Part shown: piece after piece, positions 1 to 9,961 of the stretch
How the letters are laid out: each line of letters starts with the position of its first letter
How positions within the stretch are numbered: the first letter of the stretch is position 1
Assembly (NCBI GenBank): GCA_007115705.1
Contig: QXEO01000239.1
Location: 2,383,477 to 2,447,476 of the forward strand
Direction: 5' to 3'
Source: Dactylis glomerata
Taxonomy: Eukaryota; Streptophyta; Magnoliopsida; Poales; Poaceae
DNA length: 64,000 nt
Program-made: the position numbers and the translations under genes
The notes under the pieces: model-generated
The model's database searches: none
Told to the model about the DNA's origin: nothing
What the model saw: the letters and a program-made list of their open reading frames with translations, nothing else

Positions 1-1252
1 CAAAAAGTCAATTAAGCCTCGATGATTTATTTTGCCTCAGAGTTCTTGTATCATTTTTATGCCTATATTAATTTTGTTTTGTCACAAGCATGATTATGAC
101 AGTTATTGCTCTTTCGATTGTCGCTTCCCAGTCTTTTGCTAGCCTTCACTTGTACTGAGTATGAGCTCTACTCGTGCATCCAATCACCAAAAACCAAATC
201 TTCCAAAGAGTCCACTATAAATTCCTATGCATGGTATTTCAAAGCCATTCCAAGTAAATTTTCATGTGCTACCTTTCAAAACTTTCAACTACTTCTCATT
301 TTGTGCCACCGTTTTTAGCTCATGGGGACGTAGTGGTCAGAATTGCTATCTTCCATATTAAATTAAGTACCCCTCGACTAGGCAGCTTCATCTACTCATC
401 ATTAATTTTGCAAGGGAGCTGGTTAGACCATTGTAATCTAATTCTAAAAAAGAAAGAAAAAAAGAGGCACTCCTCCATGGTATGTGAAAGTTGGTGGGCA
501 CCCGATGGAATCGGTTAGCCATGGTTTGAGAAAGGAAAAAGGTGGGGAGGAGTGCCAAAGCTTTATAAAAGAGCACCAATGTGCCAAATTTTCAAAGAAC
601 TCGGAACCGCTCTCACTTGTTTATTATGGAAGATAGCAAGTCCCCATTGCCAGTCATTGACATGAAACAACCACCTCTCAAAATAAATTTTTATCTCTGT
701 TTTACAAATGAAAAGCTCTAGCACATGTTAAATCACTGCTTCCCTCTACGAAGGGCCTTTCTTTTACTTTTATGTTGAGTCTTCGTCTTCTAACTTTAAA
801 GCACCTTTGTGAGAACATAGCTGTTATTCTTAGTGTAATGTGCTTGTCCCAGAACACGGTTAATTGTGGTATAACTTTGATGCTTGTGTCTTTGATATTT
901 TTACTTCTAGTCTTCCTTTGGACTTCAGAGGTGCCTCAGCATTTATGTTTTGCTACACAAATAAAGGCAAGCGGGATACCACTCTTTCATATCATTTATG
1001 AGCATCACAATCTTGCAACTTCTTATGTTTCATGTTGCTTGTTATTACTATATTGGCACTCTTTAATAACTTGCTTGACTACGAGGTAACATTAGTTGCA
1101 TATTTCTTATTATGAATTGCATGAGTACTTGATCATATAGTTAGTATATATACATCTTATGAAGCAAATGTGTTCATGAAAGTTTCTTTTATCGCTCTCA
1201 GTTGCTAACTGAATTGCTTGAGGACAAGCAAATAGGTAAGCTTGGGGGGAGT
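1..1252 (+). mobile_element. 3' internal region of a non-autonomous LTR retrotransposon (element X)
   Basis: Non-coding sequence that aligns by eye with the internal 3' part of the complete element at 7407-14039 (about 11340-12498): the same order of blocks, including the GGTGGGCACCCGATGGAAT stretch and the block near 720-780 about small reading frames that are not conserved. It ends in a purine-rich tract (GGGGGGAG at about 1244-1251) directly before an LTR starting TGATACG, which fits a polypurine tract and 3' LTR. The 5' part lies outside the window. No pol or gag coding capacity is visible; short ORFs here are not conserved. Confidence 0.6.
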
Positions 1253-2647
1253 TGATACGTCCAAAATGTATCTACTTTCCCGAACACTTTTGCTATTGTT
1301 TCTCCTCTAATTTGTGTGTTTTGAATACAACTAACACGGAGTCACGCCATTTTCAGCAGAATTGCTCTGGTGTCTTGTTTTTGTGCAGAAATCCGACTTT
1401 CAGGAAAAATCCCGGAAAATATTGCAAAAATTCTATTTTGCCAGAAGACCCACGGAGCCAGAAGGAGAGACGAAGGGGGGCAGTGGCCTAGGCTCACCAC
1501 CAGGGGGCGCGGCCCAGCCCTGGCCGCGCCCACCTGTGGTGAGGCCACCTCGGCCATCGCCTCGACCTCTCCTTCCGCCTACATATACCCTCTGACCTGA
1601 AAGGAGCGGGGGTTCGGCGATTTTCCCAGATAGACTTCCGCTGCGCCGCCACCATCAGAAACCGTGATTCGGAACCAGAAACTCCATTCTGGCACCCTGT
1701 CGGGACGGGGATTTGGAGGAGATCTTCATCACCATCATCACCGACGTCTCTCCATCAACCATCCATGACTCCCCCATCCATGTGTGAGTAATTCCCGCTA
1801 TAGGCAGAGGGGATGGTAGGGATTGGATGAGATCATTCATGTAATTTGCTATGAGATTGTTAGGGCATAGTGCCTAGTATCTTTTATTAGTGCTTATGAC
1901 ATTGTTACAACTTGTTGTGCTTAATGCTTGTCACTTTGGGCCAAGTGCCATGATTTCAGATCTGAACTTGTTATTGTTATATGATGATACTTGTTGTTTA
2001 TGGTCTTACCTACAAGTTGTATACACATATTGTTGTCCAGAACCCGAGGCCCCAAAGTGACAGGAATTGGGATAACCGGAGGGGATGGCTATGATGTGAG
2101 GATCACATATGTTCACCGAGTGCTAATGCTTTGCTCCGGTACTTTATTAAAAGGAGTACCTTAATTACCAGTAGTTTCCCTTGAGGCCCTACTGCAACAG
2201 GCTGGTAGGACAAAAGATGTCGTGCAAGTTTCTCACTGCGAGCACGTACGACTATATATGGAACACATGCCTATGATTGTTAGTACTAGGATGCTTTATA
2301 TTATTTATCTGCAATTGCCCATGTCTCACTTATTTCATGAATTATCTTATACATGCAACGCCCGTATATCCATCCCTATGCCTACAGTATTTCATCCTAC
2401 TATTTACTATTGCTACTATTACCGCTTTTATTTTACTACTGCTGTTATTGTTTCACTACTATCACCACTATAAAAATGTTGCTACTGATAAACTGCTGCG
2501 AACAAGTCTATTTCCAGGTGCAGCTGAATTAACAACTCATATGTTAAGGCTTATAAATATTCTTTGGCTCCCCTTGTGTCGAATCAATAAATTTGGGTTT
2601 TACTTCCCTCGAAGACTGTTGCGATCCCCTATACTTTTGGGTCATCA
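1253..2647 (+). mobile_element. 3' LTR of element X
   Basis: Begins TGATACGTCC right after the purine tract and ends GGGTCATCA, so it has TG...CA ends. A TATA-like ACATATACC lies near 1580, about 330 bp into the LTR, followed by GC-rich transcribed-leader-like sequence. After 2647 the sequence switches to another copy of the internal region (2648 onward). This LTR differs strongly from the LTRs of the element at 7407-14039 although the internal regions are related. The element's 5' end and 5' target duplication are outside the window, so a solo LTR preceded by an unrelated fragment cannot be fully excluded. Confidence 0.6.
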
Positions 2648-2890
2648 CATGCTTACACCATGTTTGACTCTAACATGTTGCCATAAGCCTCTATGATCAT
2701 TTGGTTTTTGACTTGTGATACCACTTTATGCTTCGGTTAATAATGTTTTGTCGCTATGCATGATTATGGCCGTTATTGCTCTCTTAGTTGGTCGCTCTCA
2801 TTCTTTTGCTAGCCTTCATTTTGTACTGAGAAGGATTACTTCTCGTGCATCCACCTCCCAAAAACCAAGTTTATTCCAAAGAGTCCACTA
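2648..2890 (+). mobile_element. Internal fragment of a second related LTR element (host of element X)
   Basis: Aligns block by block with 11277-11516 inside the complete element 7407-14039 (for example CATGCTTACACCATG at both starts and GTCCACTA at both ends). It is interrupted at 2890, where the sequence changes to an LTR in the opposite orientation. It is best read as the piece of an older element into which X inserted; no coding capacity. Confidence 0.55.
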
Positions 2891-3999
2891 TGAGATTCAC
2901 TTGGGCATTACAACATAATACATAGACCATAATCCAACTGCATCTATGACTAATAATCCACCCGCAGGATATCATCCGAACAACCCTTGGGTATTAAGTT
3001 GCAAGCAACAGATTATCGCCTTAATCAAAGTGTGTAATGTAAACAATACAATTATCCTTGAACAAAAGATTGGTGTTCTCTCCCTAGTAGCAATAGCACA
3101 TCTACAACCTTAGAAGTTATTGTCACTCTCCTAGATTACTAGAGGCATGAACCCACTATTGAGCATAAATACTCCCTCTTGGAGTCACTAGCATCTACTT
3201 GGCCAAGATATCTACTAGCAACGGAGAGCATGCAAGATAAAAAATAACATAGACATGATAAATCAATAATCAACTTGACATAGTACTCAATATTCATCGG
3301 ATCCCAACAAACACAACATGTAGAATTACATAAAGATGATCTTGATCATGATAGGCAGCTCACAAGATCTAGACATGAGGCGCATAGAGGAGAACACAAT
3401 CATCTAGCTACTGCTATGGACCCATGGTCCAGGGGTGGACTACTCACGCATCACTCTGGAGGCTGGCATGGTGATGAAGAAGGCCTCTGGTGATGATTTC
3501 CCTCTCCAGCAGGGTGCCGGGAAGAGCTTCTGGACCCTCCCGATCTCGGGTTGACGACGGCGGTGGCTTACAGTATGTTTCGTGGATTGATGTTTCAGGT
3601 GATAGGGTTTTCGTGACGAAGGGAATTTATAGGCAGAAGGGCGATGTCAGAGGGCGGCCGAGGGGCCCACACCAGGGCCCGGCGTGGCCAGGGGGTAGGC
3701 CGCGCCACCCTATGGTGTGGCCGCCTCCTATCTCTCCTCCGTCTCTCCTTTGGACTCGGTCTTCATGTCAGGTAAATAGGAACTTTGGGTTTCATTTCGT
3801 CCCATTCCGAGAATATTTCCTGTGTAACTTTTCTAAAACACAAAAACAGTAGAAAACAGGAACTGGCACTATGGCATCTTGTTAATAGGTTAGTTCTGGA
3901 AAATGCATAAAAACGCCACGAAGTGTAAAAAAACATAAAGCAATTGGTGTAAAACAAGCATGGAGCATAAAAAATTATAGATACGTTTGCAACGTATCA
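2891..3999 (-). mobile_element. Truncated LTR, family of the solo LTR at 14045-15646
   Basis: Aligns with 14549-15646: the same blocks GGGCATTACAACAT, CATCTAGCTACTGCTATGGA, CGTCCCATTCCGAGAATATTTCC and the end GATACGTTTGCAACGTATCA. On the minus strand this end is the LTR start TGATACG. About 500 bp of the other LTR end is missing at the 2890/2891 junction. Only an LTR fragment remains; no PBS or internal sequence is attached. Confidence 0.7.
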
Positions 4000-4128
4000 T
4001 ACCCCATTAATATTGCAGAGGATAAGTTACATGAGCTTATTGAATCTCTCCATTGCCGGCTTGGGTCATTTCCATTCACCAATCATGGTCTGCCTCTCGG
4101 AGTTAACAAGCCCAAAATGGAACACATA
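4000..4128 (+). pseudogene. LINE reverse-transcriptase relic, first part
   Basis: One frame reads ELIESLHCRLGSFPF followed by TNHGLPLGVNKPKMEH. This matches the plant L1-type LINE motif around G-x-FPF-x-YLGLPLG. The continuation of the same protein (KMEHMMPLVTSIERRL) is found 12 kb away at 16297. The first part starts abruptly at the end of the LTR fragment at 3999, so upstream RT domains are missing. Non-functional. Confidence 0.65.
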
Positions 4129-5090
4129 GGACCTGCACGTTCGCTTGAATCTCCTCATGTGGCTAGAGGAGCTAGGTTAAGGGGTGACAAAGGTATGAAT
4201 ACCAAGGCCCACGACGCCCAAGGTCCCCACGGCCGGCTACTCCAAACACGCGTAGACGCTCACGCGATCATGTATGTGACGGCGGAAGTCTCTCCCTGCC
4301 ACCTTGATCTCCCACCTCCGTCCAGCTCCGCCTCCACCACGACTAGATCTGGTATCCTCTCGGCGTCCTCTCTCTGTCAATCCCAAGGTCAAGCGCCATC
4401 CTCACCAGTTGCAGCGGTTGTCCCTGCTCCATGTGGTGCTTGCGCGCTATTGTCTGGCCATCTCCTATGCGAACCTGGCTCCTTGCCCAAACCTTGGCTT
4501 CCTCTAGCAAACATGAAGCAGCGTAGTAGGAGTTGGGATGGATCTCGCGTCCTCGTATGTGCCGGCTACTCCTTCTCCGCCTGGCTAGTCCTCCGCGAGT
4601 CCTGGTTCCTACACGTCCGCTGCCGCCATTGATGAGGGCGAGGTGATGGAGGCCTTCCATTTGTTGGCATCAGTTCTGTCGGCAACCTCCGCCGCCACAT
4701 TGGCCGCAGCCATCATGGCCGACCGCAAGGCCAACCCGGCTATTGGTGGTCATCTGGCTTGTCCATGCCACCCCATAGGCCCACGATGGTAGTCGTGCCT
4801 CCCATTGTCGCCCCTGACCTGATACCGGTGTTGTTCAGGTATCCGGCAATGTTGGTTTTGCCCTGCCGGCGGCGAGCCTGTGGAGGAGCGTAGCGAGTCT
4901 ATCGAGGAGCAGGAGCATCGTGATGGCCATTCTCGTTGGCCACCTATTTCTGCGCGCAACCTGGCCTTCAAGAGGTGGTCACAAGGAAGATTCTTTCGGT
5001 GCCTTGCTAGAGGCCATCTTGTGCATTATTATCGCGAGCCTTTTAGGTGTATTGGTATCCTCCCATAGTTCCAACTATCTAAAGGAAATC
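4129..5090 (+). mobile_element. ORF1-type non-LTR retroposon, segment 1 (degenerate zinc knuckle)
   Basis: GC-rich, broken coding sequence. The clearest piece is near 4982-5060, with RFFRCLARGHLVHYYREPF, a decayed CCHC knuckle of the kind found in plant LINE ORF1 proteins: the C and H at the second and third ligand positions remain, while the first and fourth cysteines have become F and Y. The segment starts just after an AAAATGGAACACAT sequence that is repeated almost exactly at 16297-16310. I therefore read it as the 5' part of a retroposon whose other parts are 7018-7399 and 15647-16296. The exact boundary with the following LTR-element leader is uncertain. Confidence 0.55.
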
Positions 5091-5184
5091 TACTTGGGAA
5101 GCATGGTTAAGAGTTTTTATAAATTTTAGTTTTGTAAATTTTTTTGTTCTTTTCAAATAAGTGAAAGCAATAAGATAAATAATA

Positions 5185-5278
5185 CTCCCTCCGATCGGAA
5201 ATAACTGTCGGGGACTTAGTACAAACTTTGTACTAAGTTAGTATAAAATTGCCAACACTTATTTCCGATCGGAGGGAG
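5185..5278. mobile_element. Stowaway MITE (94 bp)
   Basis: Ends in CTCCCTCCGATCGGAAATAA and its inverted complement, flanked by TA on both sides (5183-5184 and 5279-5280). This is the classic Tc1/mariner-related Stowaway structure of grasses. The element is nearly a perfect palindrome and has no coding capacity. Confidence 0.9.
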
Positions 5279-5334
5279 TAACAAACAAAGATAAACAATA
5301 TGCAAATTGGGAAGGTAATAACCAAGCGCTATGC

Positions 5335-5352
5335 TCCCCGGCAACGGCGCCA
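5335..5352 (-). promoter_or_regulatory. Primer-binding site of element E (tRNA-Asp type)
   Basis: The minus strand reads TGGCGCCGTTGCCGGGGA, which is complementary to the 3' end of plant tRNA-Asp with no mismatch in 18 bases. It lies 10 bp from the LTR end at 5363. Confidence 0.8.
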
Positions 5353-5362
5353 TACAATAGCT

Positions 5363-7017
5363 TGATGACTGCAAGTGACTAGGTAGATGTAGCTAGTTTC
5401 AAAGTAAGAGTATCGATCCCACAGAGAGCCTACCGGCTATGGTCTTTATGCCCCTCGTTACCCTTCACCAAATAATGCATGTAAGCTATCCTTGATTCCA
5501 AGAAAGAATGTAAAGGCGATGATGCTTGTTGCTAAATAGATAATAAACAAGAACAATAAAGCAACTAAATAACTAAAGAGCATGCGAAGTGAATGTGGAG
5601 AGTGGTGGTATGATAAAGGATTTTCTGGGAAGTATTGAATCCACCGCTAGTATTTAGACTAGGTTCTTAACAAGATGATTATTATCCCTTTTATTATGAG
5701 AGCGTATGTGAGGAGCTCCTAGATGGTTGATTGTTGAAGAATCATCAGCATCAACCACCCCTCATGACCACAGCAGTCGTACCAGCAAATTACCGCAATA
5801 AACTACAATTAAGGGGTTATCATGGTTCCCATGGTCACGGATAGACTTCGTGAGTCTCATATACCCCTCTAACCATGTGATAGTGTATCCGCGTAAGGGT
5901 GTCACTTGCAACGCTCCTCACTACCATGTGACCAAAGGTAGTTCCCTCTCTCGTCTCTAAGGCAAATATTATGTGGATGCCTTCGCATAGTATCAAGAGA
6001 GAAAACTAATACACAAAATATAAGCAAAGTAATATCATCTCATTTCACATCATAGCTAATACTAATGTTTCTTCAGTTCCTGAGAACAAAGGATACTACT
6101 CACATAAGAAGGCAATCAACATCATTGTAATGGAATGAATGAAATGTAGATGTATAATTGAATACAAGATCAAATCCTCAATAGGGTTTGGATTACAACC
6201 AAGTAGACAAAGGGGGTTGCAGATGGAGATGCAGTGGTATGATGATGAAGATGATGCTCAAGCCTTCAAGGATCCAAGTCCCTTCTCCTCTTGCGTGGTC
6301 GTGATGGTGGAGTTCTTCATGGAGGCGGCAATGGAGGCGGTGGAGCGGTAGGGCTCCACCAAGGCGGCGGCTTTGGAGTGATGTCTCTCCCTTGGCTCCT
6401 CCCCTCTTTATATAAGCTCAAGGAGGCCCCCCCCAATGACCCTTTGGACATTCCCTATGACCTAGGGAAGGTCTGGGAATGAACGGGGCAAAATCGGTGA
6501 TGAAACATGTTTGTTCACGAGGTTTCTGTCGCCTAGAATCTGCAGTACGGGCGCACGGTATGGGCGGACGCGGCTGTACCTGCGCCCGACAAAGTTTTGT
6601 GAAATCTTCCATATTTTGGGTGACATTTCCTCATACGAACTTTGTTTTGGGTGTTCTTTGGCTCGTTGGACTCGTATGGACGAGGGATACAACACGATGG
6701 CCTTGTATCTTGATTTTGATTTGATGGAAAAATTTACTTTTTCCACTCCTTAAATGGCTAAGTCTGGTGCCTACGGCTCCTTCATATTATGTGCTCTTTG
6801 CTCCCTTACCTTTGTTTATCCATAACACCTACACACATGTCAAATACAAGGAAAAGTAATATAAAATCTTAAACTACTATTGTGCAAAACTCATATGAAA
6901 ATAAATGAAAACCAGTAATCATGTATAATAGGCATGGTTGTAGCTAGATTAAGCATGAGATGAGTGGTAAATATGCATAAAATATGCTCTAAAAGTGTAT
7001 ATAAGTACCACTCATCA
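5363..7017 (-). mobile_element. LTR of element E (1.66 kb)
   Basis: On the minus strand it starts TGATGAGTGGTAC and ends GTCATCA next to the primer-binding site, so this is the 5' LTR of a minus-strand element. A TATA box (TATATAAAG on the minus strand) is at about 6406-6414. The opposite LTR is missing. Short ORFs inside, such as 6479-6753, are not conserved in other frames or copies and are taken as noise. Confidence 0.75.
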
Positions 7018-7399
7018 AGTGCCATGATAGTATTAATGCTTTCCGGGTTGATTTCATCGATAAGGACGTGTTGGATGAGTTGTTGCGGGCGGGTTTCAAA
7101 GCTCATTTGATGTTGCTCCGCTCGCAGATCCAGGACATGGTGGCAGAGGCGGTCCAGCCTTTGCATGAGGCCTTAGATAATATGAGGCTAGGTGCATTAT
7201 TCGATCCTTGCTATCCCATGCTTTGCACCTCTTCACCGTCTTCAATGGTGGCGTCGATCGCGGACTATAATGGAGCTTATGAGGATAAGGGAGGCTTGTC
7301 TATCGAAGTGCCTTCAAGAAGATGCAAAACAGTGCTTTACCTAAGGATGGTGTCGTGGGCGCCCTTATGGAAGACCCGTCTGAAGGATGGATTGGGCAG
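7018..7399 (+). pseudogene. ORF1-type non-LTR retroposon, segment 2
   Basis: One frame reads through most of this stretch with VLDELLRAGFKAHLMLLRS, then QIQDMVAEAVQPLHEALDNM. This resembles the coiled, charged middle part of plant LINE ORF1 proteins. It lies between element E and the solo LTR beginning at 7400 and appears to continue at 15647. It has no stop in the long frame but no start or downstream domain either, so it is a fragment. Confidence 0.5.
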
Positions 7400-7406
7400 T
7401 GATGTC

Positions 7407-8947
7407 TGATACGTCTCAAACGTATCTATAATTTTTTATGCTCCATGCTTGTTTTTACACTATTTGCCCAATGTTTCGTTACACTTTGTGGCACTTTTAT
7501 GCATTTTCCGGAACTAACGTATTGACAAGATGCCACAGTGTCAGTTCCCTGTTTTCTGCTGTTTTTGTGTTTCAGAAGTGATACACAGGAAATATTCTCG
7601 GAATTGGAGGAAACAAGTTCCTGAAGTCTTACTTTTCCCGGAAGCTTCCAGAGATCCGAAGAGGCGAAGGAGAGGGGCCACAGGCCAGCCTCACACTAGG
7701 CCGGCGCGGCCCTGGCCCTGGCCGCGCCGCCTAGGTGTGAGGAGGCCTGGGGCCACCCCTGACGACGCCCCTTCGCCTATAAGAAGCCTCGGGATGGAAA
7801 ACCCTAAGGGAGTCGACAAAATTTCCAGAACAGTTCCGCAGCGCCGCCGCCGTCGAAGCCAAATTTTGGGGGACAGAAGTCTCTGTTCCGGCACCCTGCC
7901 GGGACGGGGATGTGCCCCCGGAGCCATCTCCATTGGTCTCCATCGCCGTCTCCGCCGTCTCCATCGACCTCACCGCCATCTCCATCAACCTTGCTGTCTC
8001 CTATGATGAGGAGGGAGTAGTTCATCCCCGGGGCTAAGGGCTCTGCCGGTAGCTATGTGGTTCACCTCTCTCTCCCATGATGTGATCTTTATGTGATCGT
8101 GAGCTTTGTATCATGTTGAATAAGTAGATGTTACTTTTCTTCATTATGTGTACTCTAGTGTGTTATTAAAGTAATCTATTCCTCCTGCCATGGTGTAACG
8201 GTGACAGTGCGTGCATCATGGTGGTACTTGGTCTAGGCTACGATTGTGATCTTTTATGGATTATGAGAATAATTATCGCTATGATAGTATTGAAGTGATC
8301 TATTCCTCCTTTCATGGTGTAATGTTGACAGTGTGTGCACCGTGTTAGTACTTGGTCTAAGTTGCAATAATATCTATCTTGAGTTGTGCTTTGATTTGGA
8401 TATCTCTATGAGTGGTGTTTGTCAAGTACTTGATGAACTTTGAGGAGTGCTTCGTAGCCCTACGCAATGATTAGTGTTATTCAATAGGAGAGTAATTCAG
8501 AGTACCATAGTGAAGAGAAGTTATTTATTTGTTCAATTATGTTATATTTGTTGGGAGTGTGTCCACTAGTGAAAGTATGATCCCTAGGCCTTGTTTCCAA
8601 GCTTTGCACACCGTTTACTTGCTGTTTTGTTACTTGTTTGCTTGCTGCCATTTTTATTCCATATTGCATTTACTACTTATAATCATCCATACCACTTGTA
8701 TTTCACTATCTCTTCGCCGAACTAGTGCACCTATACAGCTGACAAGTGTATTGGGTGTGTTGGGGACACAAGAGACTTTCTGTATCGTAATTGTAGGGTT
8801 GCTTGAGAGGGATAGCTTTGACCTCTTCCTCCCTGAGTTCGATAAACCTTGGGTGATCCACTTAAGGGAAACTTGCTGCTGCTCTACAAACCTCTGCACT
8901 TGGAGGCCCAACACTGTCTACAAGAACAGAAGCGTGTGTAGACATCA
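7407..8947 (+). repeat. 5' LTR of element A2
   Basis: Starts TGATACGTCTC and ends GACATCA. A weak TATA (CTATAAGAAG, 7775-7784) precedes a GC-rich leader. In the 3' LTR the same site reads CTAAAAGAAG, so the 5' copy keeps the better promoter. The 158-codon ORF at 7530-8006 recurs in the other LTR and is an LTR by-product. Confidence 0.9.
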
Positions 8948-8957
8948 AGCTCTTTTC

Positions 8958-8975
8958 TGGCGCTGTTGCCGGGGA
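8958..8975 (+). promoter_or_regulatory. Primer-binding site of element A2 (tRNA-Asp type)
   Basis: TGGCGCTGTTGCCGGGGA begins 10 bp after the 5' LTR. It has one mismatch to the complement of plant tRNA-Asp. Confidence 0.75.
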
Positions 8976-9153
8976 GGTAAGGTAAAAGGTACTCGCATCC
9001 TCCTGTGTGAGTGCTCAGAGTTATTTCCTTTAGATTCTGCAATTATATCTTTTTGTTTCTTGTTTTTATTTTCACTAGTTAGGCTTAATGGAAAACAAAG
9101 AGTTCTTTAGTCTTTTTCCTTAGTTTAGATTTGATCAGAAAATTGAAAATCCT

Positions 9154-9924
9154 TTGGAGCTTATTTCGCATAGCAATGTTATTAGTACGAATGCTTTGAA
9201 GACCGTTGTTGATAATGCTATAGAAAAGTCTAAGCTTGGGGAAGCTGGTTTTGTTAAGCATGATATTTTTAGTTCCCCAGCTTTAGTGGAGAAAATTTGC
9301 TCTGATGATATTTTATCTCCCATATGTGATGTTCCTTCTTATGATGATATGTTTGAAGAATATGCTTTGCGAAATAGTTGTTCTTTAGCTTGTGATGATA
9401 CTAAACCTCTAGTTTATGATGGTCATGATGATGAGTATAATATTTTCAGTTCACCTACTTTTGAGGATAAAATTAGTTATGATTACAATATGCCTCCTAT
9501 TTATGATGATTATGGTGATGAGAATAATTATTCTGTTGAATCTGCTCCTACTACTATTGTTCCTGTGGTGAGTATTAATTCTTTTATGCATGTGGCTCAT
9601 GATAGGGATGCTTTATGTGATAGTTATATTGTTAGTTCTATTCATGATGCTATTGAAAGTTATTATGAGAGAGGGAAACATGGTTTGATGGATCTCAACA
9701 ATATTAAGTTTCCCCTCTTTATGTTGCAATTCTTGAAGTTGTACTTGTTTTGCCTTCCTATGCTTTTTGCTTTGCACTTTCATGATTTGTCTCTTTACAA
9801 GACTATTTTTCATAGGAAGTGGTTTAGATTTAAATGTGTTCCATATTTGCTTTTTGATGCTCTCTTTTGCTTTAAGTTTTTATATGGCGCCTTTGCCTCA
9901 AGCTCTCATATGGCGCCCACATGA
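9154..9924 (+). CDS. Unidentified acidic ORF in gag position of element A2 (256 aa)
   Basis: The first sizeable ORF after the primer site, starting with ATG at 9154. The first 190 residues are rich in Asp, Tyr and Ser with repeated Y-D-D and I-F-S-S/P motifs (for example DDEYNIFSSP, SYDYNMPPIYDDYGDEN). The last 60 residues are hydrophobic and Phe-rich, which may be non-coding read-through. There is no zinc knuckle, protease or RT motif. The minus-strand relatives at 58324-58939 and 63103-63696 carry a different ORF in the same position. It could be a degenerate gag-like ORF or a captured host fragment; I do not recognise it. Confidence 0.4.
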   Translation: MELISHSNVISTNALKTVVDNAIEKSKLGEAGFVKHDIFSSPALVEKICSDDILSPICDVPSYDDMFEEYALRNSCSLACDDTKPLVYDGHDDEYNIFSSPTFEDKISYDYNMPPIYDDYGDENNYSVESAPTTIVPVVSINSFMHVAHDRDALCDSYIVSSIHDAIESYYERGKHGLMDLNNIKFPLFMLQFLKLYLFCLPMLFALHFHDLSLYKTIFHRKWFRFKCVPYLLFDALFCFKFLYGAFASSSHMAPT

Positions 9925-9961
9925 GCATCTTTGCAAATTACTGCGCCTAGCTCAAAGGCGT

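Larger units (their letters stand above)
5091..5362 (-). mobile_element. 5' leader of LTR element E (minus strand), truncated
   Basis: AT-rich sequence between the retroposon segment and the LTR that begins at 5363. On the minus strand it carries the primer-binding site next to the LTR, so it is the start of the internal domain of element E. The rest of E and its second LTR are absent, and no target duplication could be recognised on the left. A Stowaway MITE sits inside it. Confidence 0.5.

Noticed and set aside
4117..4632. 171-codon plus-strand ORF as a separate host gene
   Set aside because: Starts inside the target duplication of the retroposon and lies in its degenerate ORF1 region; Ser/Pro/Ala-rich without a recognisable domain.
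7530..8006. 158-codon ORF in the A2 LTR, recurring at 12622-13098 and in related form at 54831-55265 and 60172-60603
   Set aside because: It recurs only because it lies in LTRs; it spans the TATA/leader region and has low-complexity basic composition.
8529..9110. 193-codon ORF crossing the 5' LTR end and primer site
   Set aside because: It runs through LTR, PBS and leader; the 3' LTR version is different after the LTR end, so it is not a conserved gene.
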